From positions 113,043,512 through 113,107,511 of the forward strand of contig NC_080172.1 in NCBI RefSeq assembly GCF_950295315.1: DNA of 64,000 bases, written 5' to 3'. Position numbers and translations under genes: made by a program. Source of the stretch: Erinaceus europaeus. Lineage: Eukaryota > Chordata > Mammalia > Eulipotyphla > Erinaceidae. Positions 20,606 through 31,946 of the stretch are shown here, one piece after another (within the stretch, counting starts at the first letter, position 1; the number at the start of each line of letters is the position of its first letter). Below the pieces are notes generated by a model. That model worked only from the letters and a program-made list of their open reading frames with translations. It had not been told where the DNA came from and ran no database searches.

Positions 20606-21445
20606 TTTAAAAACTGCTATGTTTGTGGTACTTTATTATTTAGTGATAATGAACTCAGTGGTGAAAAAGTCTCATGGCATCAATGGCCTATGGAGCTGTA
20701 GACTCTGGATACTGACCACAATCCAGGGTGATAGCTATTACAAGCCCTGACTACTTTGACTATCAAGGGCTACATCCTTCATAAAAGAACAGCAAAAATA
20801 ATGCTTTATGCATGCTTTGTCCTAAAATGAATATAATCCAGGCCAAGATTATTATAATATATTCATTGTTATATTTATTTTTCTTCTAATTAGGAAAATG
20901 AAAAAAATATGTGTGGGCCCCTAAAAATATCTTGGATTCTCAGCATGTACCTATGTTGCCTAATGAATAAATTGTTCTAGCTACAGTCTCTGCAGACCTA
21001 TGGGCCCGTTAGACATTTTTGAGAGATTCAATGAGTAAAGGAAGATGAAAACTGGATAGATAAAATAGAAAATAGAAGGAGAGGAAGCAGTGGAGAAAAT
21101 TCTCTCAAATGTTTGCTTAAGTTTGTCTGTGGGTTAATGTGGATATTACTGAGGCCACAAAGAGGAAGGAGAATTACATTTTGCCATCAAGTATGTAATA
21201 GTGGAAGTGAGACAAATTCTTGGGTTATGATTGATTAGGACAGAGGCTGATAAGGGACAAAAGGAAGAACAGAGAATAAATCATTCAGGGAAGAAGATGA
21301 TTTTGTTCCAGGAATTACTCATTTGTGTGTGTGTTGGTTCATTTATTTTACAAACATTTATTGAATCATAGGTCATGCATGAGAGATCTAAATATTTATA
21401 AGAAGTGGTCCATGCCTTAAAAAACCTTAAGTAGGAGACAAATTA
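20606..21445. other. No recognisable feature
   Basis: Unique-looking AT-rich sequence. An attta-rich stretch near 21340-21380 could be an old repeat. Confidence 0.5.
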
Positions 21446-23640
21446 TTTTCTTTTTTTAAATTTATTTTTTATTTAAGAAAGGATAAATTAACAAAACCAT
21501 AGGGTAAGAGGGGGTACAACTCCACACAATTCCCACCACCCAATCTCCATATCCCATCCCCTCCCCTGATAGCTTTCCCATTCTCTATCCCTCTGGGAGC
21601 ATGGACTCAGGGTATTTGTGGGTTGCAGAAGGTGGAAGGTCTGGCTTCTGTAATTGCTTCCCCACTGAACATGGACATTGACTGGTCGGTCAATACTCCC
21701 AGTCTGCCTCTCTCTTTCCCTAGTAGGGTGGGTCTCTGAGGAAGCTAAGCTCCAGGAAACATTGGTGGGGTCTTCAGTCCAGGGAAGCCTGGCCGGCATC
21801 CTGATGGCATCTGGAACTTGGTGGCTGAAAAGAGAGTTAACATACAAAGCCAAACAAATTGTTGAGCAATCATGGATGCAAAGGTTGGAATAGTGGAGAG
21901 GAAGTATTGGGGGTTACTCACTGCAAACTGTAGTGTACTTCTTCTTTCAGGTATATATTTGCACTAGTTTATGGATATGTTTGAACATATGCTCTCTCTC
22001 ACAGAACCTGGTCTATATCTAGGTTTTGGGACTTTGTTAGAAAGTGATCCACCAGGGATGAAATTAGAGACTACTATGAAATGAAAAGTCTCACCCCAAT
22101 AATGAAGCTGAAGGGTTGTCATTCCACACCTGAAGTCTCTGGACACAGTCTGAGCTGAAGCATGTTGAGGTGGCAATTGTTGTGTTGATTAGGTTGCGAT
22201 CGGCAGATGCAGTATTTTTGATATGGATTGGGGGAGGCATGCGGGAAAGTGGGCCCTATCCTAAGGTTCCAGGACTGGGGGAAATATAGGCTCTATAGTG
22301 GAGATGTGAGGTTCCTGCTGTCTTAGGGTTCAAAAAGACAATGGTTAGTTAATGTTATCATCACATTATTTGGTAATTGGGTTAACTTTGAAAAGTCCTT
22401 TTGTTAGGGTTTGCTGTATAGTACCCTGTATATTGTAAATAGCTGTGCCACTGCTTGCTTCTGATCTACTTGGTCTATGATTTTAAGAGAGTCTGGATAT
22501 CAAATATACAGCCTATATATTAAAAGTCTTTGTTTTAAAAACTTCAAGACATACAATTAATTTTCCCCCTCTCATATTAATTAACTAGTGATTTATATGA
22601 CTACACTTTACTAGGAGTGTACATAAACACCATTCCCACCACCAAAAGACTGTGTCCCGTTCCATCCCACCCACCCCCCACTGGCCCAGGGAGCCGCATG
22701 GTTTTTACTTGGGTGCCCTACTTTCAATTTAGTTAGATCCTGCTTTTAGTTTCCCTTTCAGATCTTCTTTCTCAACTTCTCTTGATGAGTGGGAATATCC
22801 CATACTCATCTTTATCTTTCTGACTTAGCTCACTTAACATAATTCCTTCTAGCTCTGTCCAATATGGGTCAGAGAAGGTGGGTTCCTTGTTCTTGATAAC
22901 TGTATAGTATTCCATTGTGTATATATACCACAGCTTTCTCAGACACTCATCTGTTCTTGGGCACCTGGGTTTCTTCCAGGTTTTAGCTATTATGAATTGT
23001 GCTGCTATGAACATAGGAGTACACACCTCTTTTTGGTTGGGTGTTATGGAGTCCTTGGCGTATAACCCCAGGAGAGGAATTACTGGATCATATGGAAGCT
23101 CCATGTCTAGCCTTGTGAGTTTTCCAGACTGCTCTCCACAGGGGCTGGACCAATTTACATTCCCACCAGCAATACAAAAGTGTTCCTCTGTCCCCACATC
23201 CTCCACAGCATTTGTTGCTTCTGTCCTTTTTGATGTATGCCATTCTTACAGGAGTGAGGTGGTATCTCAGTGTTGTCTTAATTTGTATTTCTCTGACAAT
23301 CAGTGACCTGGAGCAGTTTTTCATATGTTTGTTAGCCTTTTGGATCTCCTCTGAAGTTAATGTTTTGTTCATATCCTCTGCCCATTTTTGGATGGGTTCA
23401 TTTGCTTTTTTGGTGCTAAGTTTGCTGAGCTCTTTATATATTTTGGTGATTAGTTTCTTGTCTCATGTATGGCATGTGAAGATCTTCTCCCATTCTGTGA
23501 GGGGTCTCTTTGTTTAATAGTTTCTTTGGATGTGAAGAAGCTTTTCAATTTGATGTAGTCCCATTGGTTTGTTTCTGCTTTAGTCTTTCTTGCAATTGGG
23601 TTTATTTCATCAAAGATGTCCTTGAGGTGTAGGTGGGAGA
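21446..23640 (-). repeat. 5'-truncated L1 with long 3' UTR, minus
   Basis: One contiguous minus-strand L1. From 23640 down to about 22772 it encodes the C-terminal part of ORF2, with recognisable blocks such as LDMELPYDPVIPLLGLYAKD and YIYTMEYYTVIKNKE and the cysteine-rich region read as CCGGCGDRGTLLYCWWECK. Below 22772 follows a 3' UTR of about 1.3 kb to the T-rich (poly-A) end at 21446. Known role of ORF2 proteins: L1 endonuclease/reverse transcriptase. This copy is truncated and dead. It is the key link showing that the dispersed aattcccaccacc repeat is an L1 3' UTR. Confidence 0.85.
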
Positions 23641-23955
23641 CTGCGCATGCAATGTATGGTTAGTAGCATTGTGGCTTCTTTTCACTAGATGTATCTATTC
23701 CCTCTACCTTCCAGTCATGACTCCCACAATGCTGTCAGCCTAAATCTTCTGAGGCTCCCCAGTTAGACTCCTGGCATTGCCATACACCAGAGTTGAATGG
23801 TGCTTCACAAGTCTCTCTCATTTTCTCTCCTCTCAAAATAAAATAAAAACAGAAGAGAATTTACTGAGACATCTGGGGCTATTTAATTTAGAGGTGTCCT
23901 AGATTCCTCATCTATCAAATAAAAATAAAATTCTACTTATGTTTTGGGTTTATAG
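23641..23955. other. Unassigned, possible old SINE
   Basis: cttcacaagtctctctcatt followed by aaaataaaataaaaacag near 23805-23850 resembles a SINE tail. The rest is unrecognised. Confidence 0.4.
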
Positions 23956-23957
23956 CA

Positions 23958-24242
23958 AGGAATAAAGGATTAACATTGGTCAAGTGCACATAGTACTTAG
24001 TGCAAGGATGCATGCAAGCCTCCCAGCTCCCCCACTCGAGGGGTGGAGGGTGGGGCACTTCAAAAGTGGTGAATTAGGTCTTCAGTTGTGTCTTTCCCTC
24101 TAACTCTCTATCTTCCCTCCTCTTTCATTTTCTCTCTGTCCTATCAAGTGAAGTGGAAAAAAATAGCTGCCAGAAGCAGTGGATTGTTAGTGCCAGCATG
24201 GCATCAAGCCTTATCAATAATTCTGAAGGCAAAAAAAAAAGA
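23958..24242 (+). repeat. SINE type A, plus, diverged
   Basis: gtcaagtgcacatagtactt, cttcaaaagtggtgaattag, and tail gtgccagcatggcatcaagc followed by ten A. Confidence 0.8.
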
Positions 24243-24428
24243 AGTTGATATCAGTGAATTGCTAAGAATATAAACTCCCTCACAGTAAGTATTAAGCAAA
24301 TATAAGTGGCAAATGGTGTCCTTATCATAGGGAAAGACTTTGATATATTGCATAAACTGAGCCAGTGCCTATGTGTAGGCCTTCTGGTGGGGTGATCTCC
24401 AGCAGGAAGGAAACCGACTGGTTCTTTT

Positions 24429-25290
24429 TTGCTCACTCAAGGGACAAAAAACAAAGTAAAGACACTGGGGAGACTGAAGCATGCTCAGATCTCATTTATT
24501 AATAGGTGGGCAAAAGTTTAAATAGAAAACCAAACAAAGAACATATTTCAAACATGTCAGAAATTACAGGTTTCTTAAAGGTCAGCTTACCCCTATGGTA
24601 GGGGGCTGGTGTGACAGGAATTGAAGAGATACAAGACAGTTATACTCCATGACGTAAGCAACTTAATTATCCAAAGGTATTTGAGAGACACATAGGGGTT
24701 AAACCAGTAGGGTGAGACATAGAGAAGATGGATATCAAAAGGCCATATAATTTGGAATTTCTCTTGTCTGGGGTCTGAGGTGTATGATGGAGTGTGTGAT
24801 AAAGTCTGTTCTCCTCTGTGATCAGAAGGTGAGGTGAACTTTGAGTAAGTGAATCTTAAAATATGTGGCCTGCAGTTAATGGAGAGAAGTATTGATGTTT
24901 CTGTGGGCTTGAGAGTCAAGAAGGTAAGAACTTAGTCTGAGAGATGGTTTCTCCCCTTTGCTCACCTCGGTTGAGAGAGACTAACAAGAGGGTATCTTCT
25001 CAGACCTCCATCCAAGGATGGGGGGAGTTCTCCCTAAGCTCTATCAAGCTTACACATAGCCCCACACCTATGCTTCATGTAGATCTGGGTTTAGGGAAAT
25101 TGTGACAAAAGGCACCTGCTGTGGACTGTGAGTGAAGGTTCTGGAGAGCTTTGGCGACCAAGGAAGAAATGCTTTCTTGGGGATCTTGAAGGATCTGAGT
25201 TATATGTCATGGATTATGAAGACTTCTCAGGCTTCTCTGTAGGAGTCACTGGAAAGGATGTTTAGTTAACAATTTCCTAAACCACATAGG
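24429..25290 (-). repeat. Possible old LTR, minus
   Basis: On the minus strand there is an AATAAA (within ttattaataggt near 24500) about 65 bases from a possible terminal CA, and an A/T-rich box near 24515. No partner LTR or TSD was found and the right boundary is a guess. Confidence 0.25.
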
Positions 25291-26104
25291 GTTACTCAAA
25301 CCACATGCTGTGCATCCTCAGGAGGCAGGCTTGGGTTCTTCTGTCTGGAAGGAGATGAGTGAAAAGTTGGTGAGCCTGGCACTGTTCCTTGGAATCTCCA
25401 TCCTCTTAGTCCACAGGGCAAAAACAAAGGAATGCTATTGTTTACAACAGAAAACCAATCTCAATGATGTGTTCAAGAATCAACGATGTGAAAAAACCCT
25501 GTTAACCCCTCAATTCTTGTGTGGTCTAGGGGAGATGCTACTAAGTCTACATCTCTTCCCATGGTTTTATTTCCTTCACTTTTTTGTCTTTCTGTCATCA
25601 TCAAGCTAACCAGTTTTCTATCCCCTCCATTACCACATCATTCCCAATTCACAGATTTTACAGTTTACTCAGTGACCCATAAGCCACCTTCTGATATCAA
25701 GATCTAATCTGTCCAGTGTGTCTTCCACCTAGGATGGTAACTCTAGCTGTTGCTGCCCTCTGACCAACCCATAACACAGCATGCTACCTGTTTATAAATG
25801 TGTAGTAGGTTGAGATTACCTAAATGTCTTTCAAAAACTGATCTCATCTCACCATGGTTTGCTTGAACCCTTTCTATACATTTTTTATTTTGTATAGTTT
25901 TATTTTTTAGTTTTGTATAGTTGTTACATATTTATGTGGTTTGTGTGTTCATGAACCTGTTTTACAGTGTATTACCTTATTCTGTGTGAAATGTTCCTAG
26001 ATGCTGCTGCTGCTTCTTCTCCATCTTTCTCCTGTAATGTTCCTTTCAATAACTCTTTCAAGGCAGATATGGAAATCACATGCAGTAGGTTAAATAAAGC
26101 ACTC
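25291..26104. other. No recognisable feature
   Basis: Unique-looking, with a T-rich ttttgtatagttttattttt stretch near 25890. No exon is supported. Confidence 0.5.
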
Positions 26105-26345
26105 TCTTCAGTTGGTCTCATTTCTGATCCCTAGAACTGTAACTATATTACCTGAGAGGGCAAAGGAGACTTTGCAGCTGTGGGTAGGTTATGGTTACTG
26201 AGATAGGCAAGTCACCCTGGTTGATATGGGTGGGACCAACATAATACCTGGCATGCCTACAAAATGAAATTGGGGAGGGGATGAGAACCAGAGGAAGAGA
26301 TGTGATGACAGAAGCAGAAATCAGAATGATTTAGCATTAGCTATC
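26105..26345 (+). repeat. Ancient mammalian LTR, 5' part (MaLR/MLT-like)
   Basis: ctgatccctagaactgtaac, aaaggagactttgcagctgt, and gatgtgatgacagaagcaga fit the order of an old mammalian LTR consensus I remember. The matching 3' part is at 30495-30665. Family name is from memory only. Confidence 0.45.
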
Positions 26346-26389
26346 GAACTCAAGCAAAAACTGAAAGTCATAAGCGCTTAAACATGCCG

Positions 26390-26881
26390 AAAATAAGTTT
26401 TTCTATGTATATTATCATGTCATCTGCAAATAGGGAGAGTTTGACTTCTTCTCTTCCAATCTGTATGCCTTTTATTCCTTGCTCCTGCTTGATTGCTATG
26501 GCAAAAACTTCCAACACTGTGTTGAATAGTAAAGGTGATAGTGGACATCCCTGTTAGTACCTGACCTGAGGGGAAATGCTTCCAGTTTTTTCACCATTGA
26601 GTATGATGTTGGCTGTAGGTTATATATAGACTCCACTATCTTCAGGAATTTACCATCTATTCCCATTTTTTGGAATGTTTTGATCATAAAGGGATGTTGT
26701 ATTTTGTCAAAGACTTTCTCTGCATCTATTGATATGACCATGTGGTTTTTGGTCTTGCTTTTATTGAAGTGGTGGATCATGTTGATTGATTTACGTATGT
26801 TAAACCAACCTTACATCCCTGGGATAAACCCCACTTGGTCATGATGAACAATCTTTTTAATATACTGCCGTATCCAGTTGG
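26390..26881 (-). repeat. L1 ORF2 fragment (reverse transcriptase), minus, left of ERV
   Basis: The reverse complement encodes LSLFADDM near 26400-26445 (intact FADD active-site motif) and [19 protein letters not shown] near 26715. It stops at the ERV left flank and resumes at 29263. Frames are broken elsewhere. Confidence 0.9.
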
Positions 26882-27254
26882 TGTTGTTTTCTCCAGGGCT
26901 GGATTCACGGGCAGGTAACAGATGACCAGAAACTCATAGCTGAGCTGAGAACGCAGTTTAATCTTTATTCACGAGCAGGCAAACAGTCCAACACCTAATT
27001 ACCATATCATGTGCTCCTCTATCTTGCTCCTCCTGCGACAGAGAGGAACTCAGGAAGTATGTAGGATAGGGGGCGGGGAGAAGGGAGAAGCGCACAACTA
27101 GCAAGGGCTAAACCAAATCTCCTGGAGGCGGGGGGGGGGGAGGGAGTGAGACCAAACCAATGTAACAGAAAAGACCATGTAAATAGACCACAATGTCAAG
27201 CAATGTAACAGAAGCAGAACAGATCCCAAAAGCAGAACTAGAAGGATACTAACA
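26882..27254 (-). mobile_element. ERV 3' LTR (class II-like), minus
   Basis: Runs from TGTTGTTTTCTCC to GGATACTAACA in plus orientation, so it has TG...CA ends. On the minus strand it holds an AATAAAGATT poly-A signal region near 26965. Its partner is 28915-29262. It has a 19-base stretch (27008-27026) absent from the partner. Left flank agttgg (26876-26881) is the TSD. Confidence 0.93.
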
Positions 27255-27255
27255 A

Positions 27256-27271
27256 TTCCCCCTTTTCTTTT
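27256..27271 (-). promoter_or_regulatory. Polypurine tract of the ERV
   Basis: On the minus strand aaaaagaaaaggggga lies directly before the 3' LTR. Such a tract primes plus-strand DNA synthesis in retroviruses. Confidence 0.85.
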
Positions 27272-28892
27272 TAACTAATTGACCATAGTATCAGCAATGT
27301 GGGGTGAACAGAAACCTATATCATATAGGCATTTTCAAAAAAGAAACTGACACAAACATTGAGGAACAAGTAAGCAAGCAACAAGAACCATTGTCCTGCC
27401 AAGGGAAGGCCTGAGGGGGACATTTCTTTCCTCTTTAGGCAAGGCTTTATCAAGCTAAAGGACCTTTCTGTGGGCATCACCTAGTAAGAAGGGAGGGGGG
27501 TATGGCCTATAGAGTCCCATGGCAGCTGGCTGCAGTCAGTCTTTGAGAAACCCAGCAGCATAAAGGGAAGCTGCTAGTTTTGTGCAAAGTGTCCAAGAGG
27601 TGTACCAGTGAGTCTGATACAAGTTCCAAAGCAGATGTCCATGGAAGAATGCCAGGGGGTGGAATGTTGTATGAGGAAGGTCAGCTGCTGGAATTCTGCT
27701 TTTCTGTAGAGAACTTGACAGCTGCAATTCACTTACTTATGGAACAAAACTTGTAGCAGGTTAGAAGTTTACCACAATTGATAACTCAGTGATTATAATT
27801 GGTTTAGGTATCTTTATAAATTTGGAAGGTTTTTTCATTTCATTTTAAGGCTCCTAACCCACCTAAGCGCAATAAAATGTGGTAAGTCAAAGAACCACTG
27901 CTAGAGCCTCAGGCATGAGAATCATTAGCATAACCATTGTGCAATCCACCGTTTCTAATTGAGAAGGTATCTGAGAGCTTTACATATCAATAACATCTTT
28001 TTAACCTTTTGTTACACTCATTCAAGATGGAGACACACCCTAGGTGTGCATAGGTTTTTTTAGACCAAGTTAGTTAAAATATATTAATTTTTAACTAATT
28101 TTTACCTCAGACTTTAAAAGTAAGTTAATTTTACCTTTATGAGAACTATGTTGAAAACCTTTTTCATTTAACTTTGCCTGGTAAGAATGTAGCCTTAAAG
28201 TTACATTTTTAACCTTAAAGTTAATGTTTACCAAACTTTAAACACACACATAAACATGGTCTTCAATACACAAGGAGAAAAACTTTTGTTATAAAGACAT
28301 GTCATTTTAAACACAAATTTAGATCTGTACTGTCTTAGTTGTTCGGGGGGTGCATTGTCTGGTGGTGGATTCTTGCACAACTTCAGCTCCAGGAATTGTA
28401 GGTTGTGATCTCTACAGGGATCTATGCATATTCTAGCTTCTCTGCCTTCAGAGCCGAGCTGGGGATCTCGGCCAGGGAGCCCAGTCCCTGCAGGCAGCCC
28501 ATGGTCTCCAGGTGGTCTGGGATCTGCCCAGACTTCATAGCAGGAGGGCGGGTGGGCCGGCCGTGCAGAAGGTGTGGGCCAGGTGTCCCGGGGTGGCAGC
28601 CAGGATGGGCTGCACCACTTCCCGCCATGTCTGCTGCCCTGTGCCCAGCGGCCAAGCAGTGTGGAGGGAGTCTACAACCAATGCCCCACACCATGTGGCT
28701 GTGAGCCAGCTCCTGCAGTCAGGCGTTGGGTGGAAACCAGTGTGGCCCAGAGAGAAATGTTCAAGAAAAAATGTTTGTGAAGAAAGGGCAGAGGCCTTTG
28801 GAAACCTCTTCACAAGCAGAAAAGAAGGACATTGTGGCTTTACTTATCTGATCTTCTTTGGTCTGTTGCCTGTTTGTGGAGCCGAGATTCTT

Positions 28893-28912
28893 GTCCCTGT
28901 TCAGGGCGCCAT
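28893..28912 (-). promoter_or_regulatory. Primer-binding site, tRNA-Lys type
   Basis: Minus strand reads ggcgccctgaacagggac two to three bases inside the 5' LTR. This is the tRNA-Lys (AAA) primer site of lentiviruses and betaretroviruses with one extra T. It supports a class II (ERVK-like) origin. Confidence 0.9.
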
Positions 28913-28914
28913 TA

Positions 28915-29262
28915 TGTCGTTTTCTCTGGGGCTGGCTTCACAGGCAGGTAACAGATGACCAGAAACTCGTAGCTGAGCTGAGAACGGGGTTTAATCTTTA
29001 TTCACGAGCAGGCAAACAGTCCAACACCTAATCACCACATCTCCTCCTGTGGCAGAGAGGAACTCAGGAAGTACATAGGATAGGGGGCGGGGAGAAGGGA
29101 GAAGCACACAACTAGCAAGGGCTAAACCAAATCTCCTGGAGGTGGGGGGGGGAGTGAGACAAAACCAATGTAACAGAAAAGACCATGTAAATAGACCACA
29201 ATGTCAAGCAATGTAACAGAAGCAGAACAGATCCCAGAAGCAGAACTAGAAGCATACCAACA
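28915..29262 (-). mobile_element. ERV 5' LTR, minus
   Basis: TGTCGTTTTCTCTGGGG to AGCATACCAACA in plus orientation. It aligns along its length with 26882-27254. Right flank aattgg (29263-29268) is a 6-base TSD with one mismatch to agttgg on the left. The length fits class II ERVs. Confidence 0.93.
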
Positions 29263-29940
29263 AATTGGCTAGAATTTTGTTCAATATTTTAGCATCTATA
29301 TTCATCAGAGATATTGGTCTGTAGTTTTCTTTTTTGGTTGTGTCCCTGTGTGCTTTTGGTATCAAAGTGATGTTGGCTTCATAGAAGCTGGAAGGAAGTA
29401 TTCCAGTGTCTTCAATCTTCTGGAAGACTTTTAAAAGTATAGGTATTAGTTCTTCTTTGAATGTTTTGTAGAATTCATTTGTAAAACCATCTGGTCCTGG
29501 ACTTTTATTTTTGGGAAGATTTTTGATAACTGTTTCAGTTTCATTAGCTGTGATGAGACTGTTCATCTTATCTACTTCCTCTTTACTTAGTTTTGGAAAT
29601 TGGTCGGTATCTAGGAAATTGTCCATTTCTTCCAGGTTCTCTAGCTTGGTAGCATATAGTTCTTCATAGAAGCCTCGTGTGATATGTTGAATTTCTGTGG
29701 TGTCTGTTGTGATATCTCCTCTTTCACTTATTTTCCTATTTATTTGGGTCTTCTCCCTTTTTTATTTTGTGAGTCTGGCTAAAGGTTTGTCGATTTTGTT
29801 TCCTCTTTCAAAGAACCAACATTTACTTGCGTTGATCTTTTGTATGGTTTTCTTATTTTCAATGCTATTGATTTCTGCCCTAACTCTAGTAATTTTTGTC
29901 CTTCCGGTTGCTTTAGGGTTGTTCTGCTTTATATCTTAAC
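29263..29940 (-). repeat. L1 ORF2 fragment (reverse transcriptase N-terminal part), minus, right of ERV
   Basis: Reverse complement encodes [20 protein letters not shown] and [19 protein letters not shown], conserved L1 reverse transcriptase blocks, with an open run of about 125 codons (29246-29626). The join ccagttgg to ctagaattttg across the ERV restores the sequence seen intact at 50615-50640 on the plus strand. Confidence 0.9.
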
Positions 29941-30494
29941 CACCTTTCAGCCACCAATTTGCAGATGCTATCATGATTCCATTTTGACTTCCCTGAGAAG
30001 ATGACCTCACCAATGTATCCCTAAATCTCAACTCTCCAGAGATTTCCCACTAGGGAAAGATAAGAACAGGTTGGGGGTATGGATCAACCTGTGACAACCA
30101 TGTCCAGCAGAGAAATAATTATAGAAGTCAGAGCTTCTACCTTCTGCACCCCCAAAATTTTGCTCCATAGTCCCAGGGGGAAAGAAGTGATGTGGGGAGA
30201 TGACCAGAGGGCTCAGAACTCCAACTCCATCAGGACCCAGAGTGAGAAGAGATAAAAAGGAAGACATTCAGAAGTAATAATAGGTATAGGTGTGACTTGG
30301 GAAGAAAGAGAAGATGGGGCCATAGAAAAAAATGGGCAAATATATATAAATATAGATAGCTAGTTGAAATAATAGTTAACCCATATCTGCAACCTTGGGA
30401 GAACTACTGTAGCTTCCAATGGAGGGTATGGGGATACAGAACTCTGGTAGTGGGAATGGTGAAGAGATAATCTCTACAAGGGATAACAAAACAA
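29941..30494 (+). repeat. L1 3' UTR, plus, 3' segment of a 5'-inverted L1
   Basis: Plus-strand 3' UTR: caaccatgtccagcagagaa, gcttctaccttctgcacccc, ggtagtgggaatggtgaaga, ending in an A-rich aacaaaacaataaaatgc. It abuts minus-strand ORF2 at 29940, so the locus is one L1 whose 5' part is inverted. Confidence 0.75.
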
Positions 30495-30665
30495 TAAAAT
30501 GCATTTTCCTGGAACCTCCAGAAAAGATGCAACCTTGTTTCACCTTGACTTTAGTCCCACAAAACCAATTTCAGATGTCTGATCTCCAGGACTATAAAGT
30601 AAACCTGTTATTTCAAGCCATAAAATTTGTAATGATTTCTTACAACAAATAGGAGACTAAGGTAT
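30495..30665 (+). repeat. Ancient mammalian LTR, 3' part (MaLR/MLT-like)
   Basis: cctggaacctccagaaaaga, tgtctgatctccaggactat, and tttcaagccataaaatttgt correspond to the 3' end of the old LTR type that starts at 26105. L1 and ERV separate the two parts. Confidence 0.5.
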
Positions 30666-31908
30666 ATCCTTATATTACTGACTAGAAGACAGGTTCAAAG
30701 AGTTTCCAGGTACTTTACTCATGACCTCATAGCAGATGATAAAAGAGTAAAGACAAAAACATGTACAGCCAAAACACTGTGAAGTTTTGGCTTGTGAAGA
30801 TACCAGGGGGGCAATCCTGAGCTCTCAGGCTTGAAAGTCCATTTCTCTAACATGTTTAGCTATTCCACAGGTTCTGTGTGTAATACTTTCATTCTGTTAC
30901 AGCAATACTGACTATATTTACACGTCCTGATCTATTTCCTATCTGCTCTTCCCTGGGCAAAACTGATCTTGGCTGTAGTGGATCATTTTTGCTTAGTTTA
31001 CTTTTTTTCCTTCTTGGCTTTAGTAAAGCAATTAAGTCTGCCAAGCGGATGATACCATCTGTAGGGTTTCTCAATGTTATTTAAAGAACCAGACGTCCTT
31101 TCTGCTCCGGTCATACTCACTTCCAAAATGTGGATACATCCCCAGCTGGCTTCATCGTACAAGCTTTCTGGAGTGCCACATAAATTTTACAGGCAAGTAA
31201 ATTCTAAAATGCTGTATACTGGGTTTCTTACACGGAACTTGAAGGAGCATTGCATGGTCCAGTTGTATGGAGGTTGCTACACAGAATTTGAAGAAGTGTT
31301 GCATGTTTTGTGTTGTGGGCTCTTACTGAGTTATTGTCCTGACTATCTTGGAACCATTTGCTGTATTTATGACTCTGACCCTATAAAGAGCCTTTACTGA
31401 ATGACCTTGGGAGGACATCTGAGTAAGATTCAGACCTCATCCTTATGCTATATAAGTAGGTGGTCATTTGATTTATTGTCCAAGTTACCCCTTAATGGAA
31501 TGAAATAAGGTGATATTAAAGATTACATTGAATTAAGAGACATAGATCAAGGCTTTCTCAGTAACTGGGACATTTGATCACCCTATGTGTAAGTTACACA
31601 AATCCTCCTCAGCTATCCCAAAAACTCTGTCTTGATTTTGCAAGTTATCCTTAATAGTGCCTTAGGTTTGAAAGTACAAGAGTAGGATTCCGGTCCTATA
31701 TCGAACTCAGACCAGTTTATGGTAGTTAGTGAATACCACAACCTCTGGATATATATATATATTTCTTTTAGAGTAAAGTGTAGAAGTATAGTGGATCCAG
31801 ATGGGAGATGAAATTGACACTAGTTGTCAGAAAATGGGTAAATTTAAGCAGTGAATAGGACTATAGCCATTATTATTTGGCCATTATGTACTCTGATAGA
31901 ATGGGCTT
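30666..31908. other. Repeat-free interval with a 108-codon open frame
   Basis: Unique-looking DNA. The plus-strand frame 31074-31400 (starts MLFKEPDVLS, ends SDPIKSLY) is not low complexity, but I do not recognise it and see no splice context. Short (TA)n near 31750. Confidence 0.4.
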
Positions 31909-31946
31909 CTTCTCCTCCTTTTTCTCCTCCTCCTCCTCCTCCTCAT
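31909..31946. repeat. (CTC)n microsatellite
   Basis: cttctcctcctttttctcct followed by CTC repeats, at the T-rich end of the following minus-strand repeat. Confidence 0.9.

Larger units (their letters stand above)
27255..28914 (-). mobile_element. Internal region of small ERV, no intact genes
   Basis: Only about 1.66 kb lies between the LTRs, far less than a gag-pol-env provirus (usually several kb). I recognise no protease, reverse transcriptase, integrase or envelope motif in any frame. The half next to the 5' LTR (about 28430-28740) is GC- and CpG-rich. The rest is AT-rich. This could be a deleted provirus or a non-autonomous element moved in trans. The open frames here (up to 148 codons on plus, about 90 on minus) match nothing I know. 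Confidence 0.8.

Noticed and set aside
22772..23206. 144-codon minus-strand protein-like frame
   Set aside because: Real protein family (L1 ORF2 C-terminus) but part of a truncated L1, so not listed as a host gene.
24429..25290. Full LTR retroelement at 24.4-25.3 kb
   Set aside because: Only a possible poly-A signal and A/T box. No TSD, partner LTR or primer site, so kept as a low-confidence LTR only.
28422..28813. Gag-like reading of the minus frames next to the primer site
   Set aside because: Position fits Gag, but no zinc knuckle or capsid major-homology motif is visible.
28512..28958. 148-codon plus-strand frame in the GC-rich ERV segment
   Set aside because: It is antisense to the provirus and crosses the primer site into the LTR. 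Length is explained by GC-rich, stop-poor sequence.
31045..31075. tRNA-like phrase (taagtctgccaagcggatga) near 31035
   Set aside because: No acceptor stem or T-loop could be found around it. Not called as a tRNA gene.
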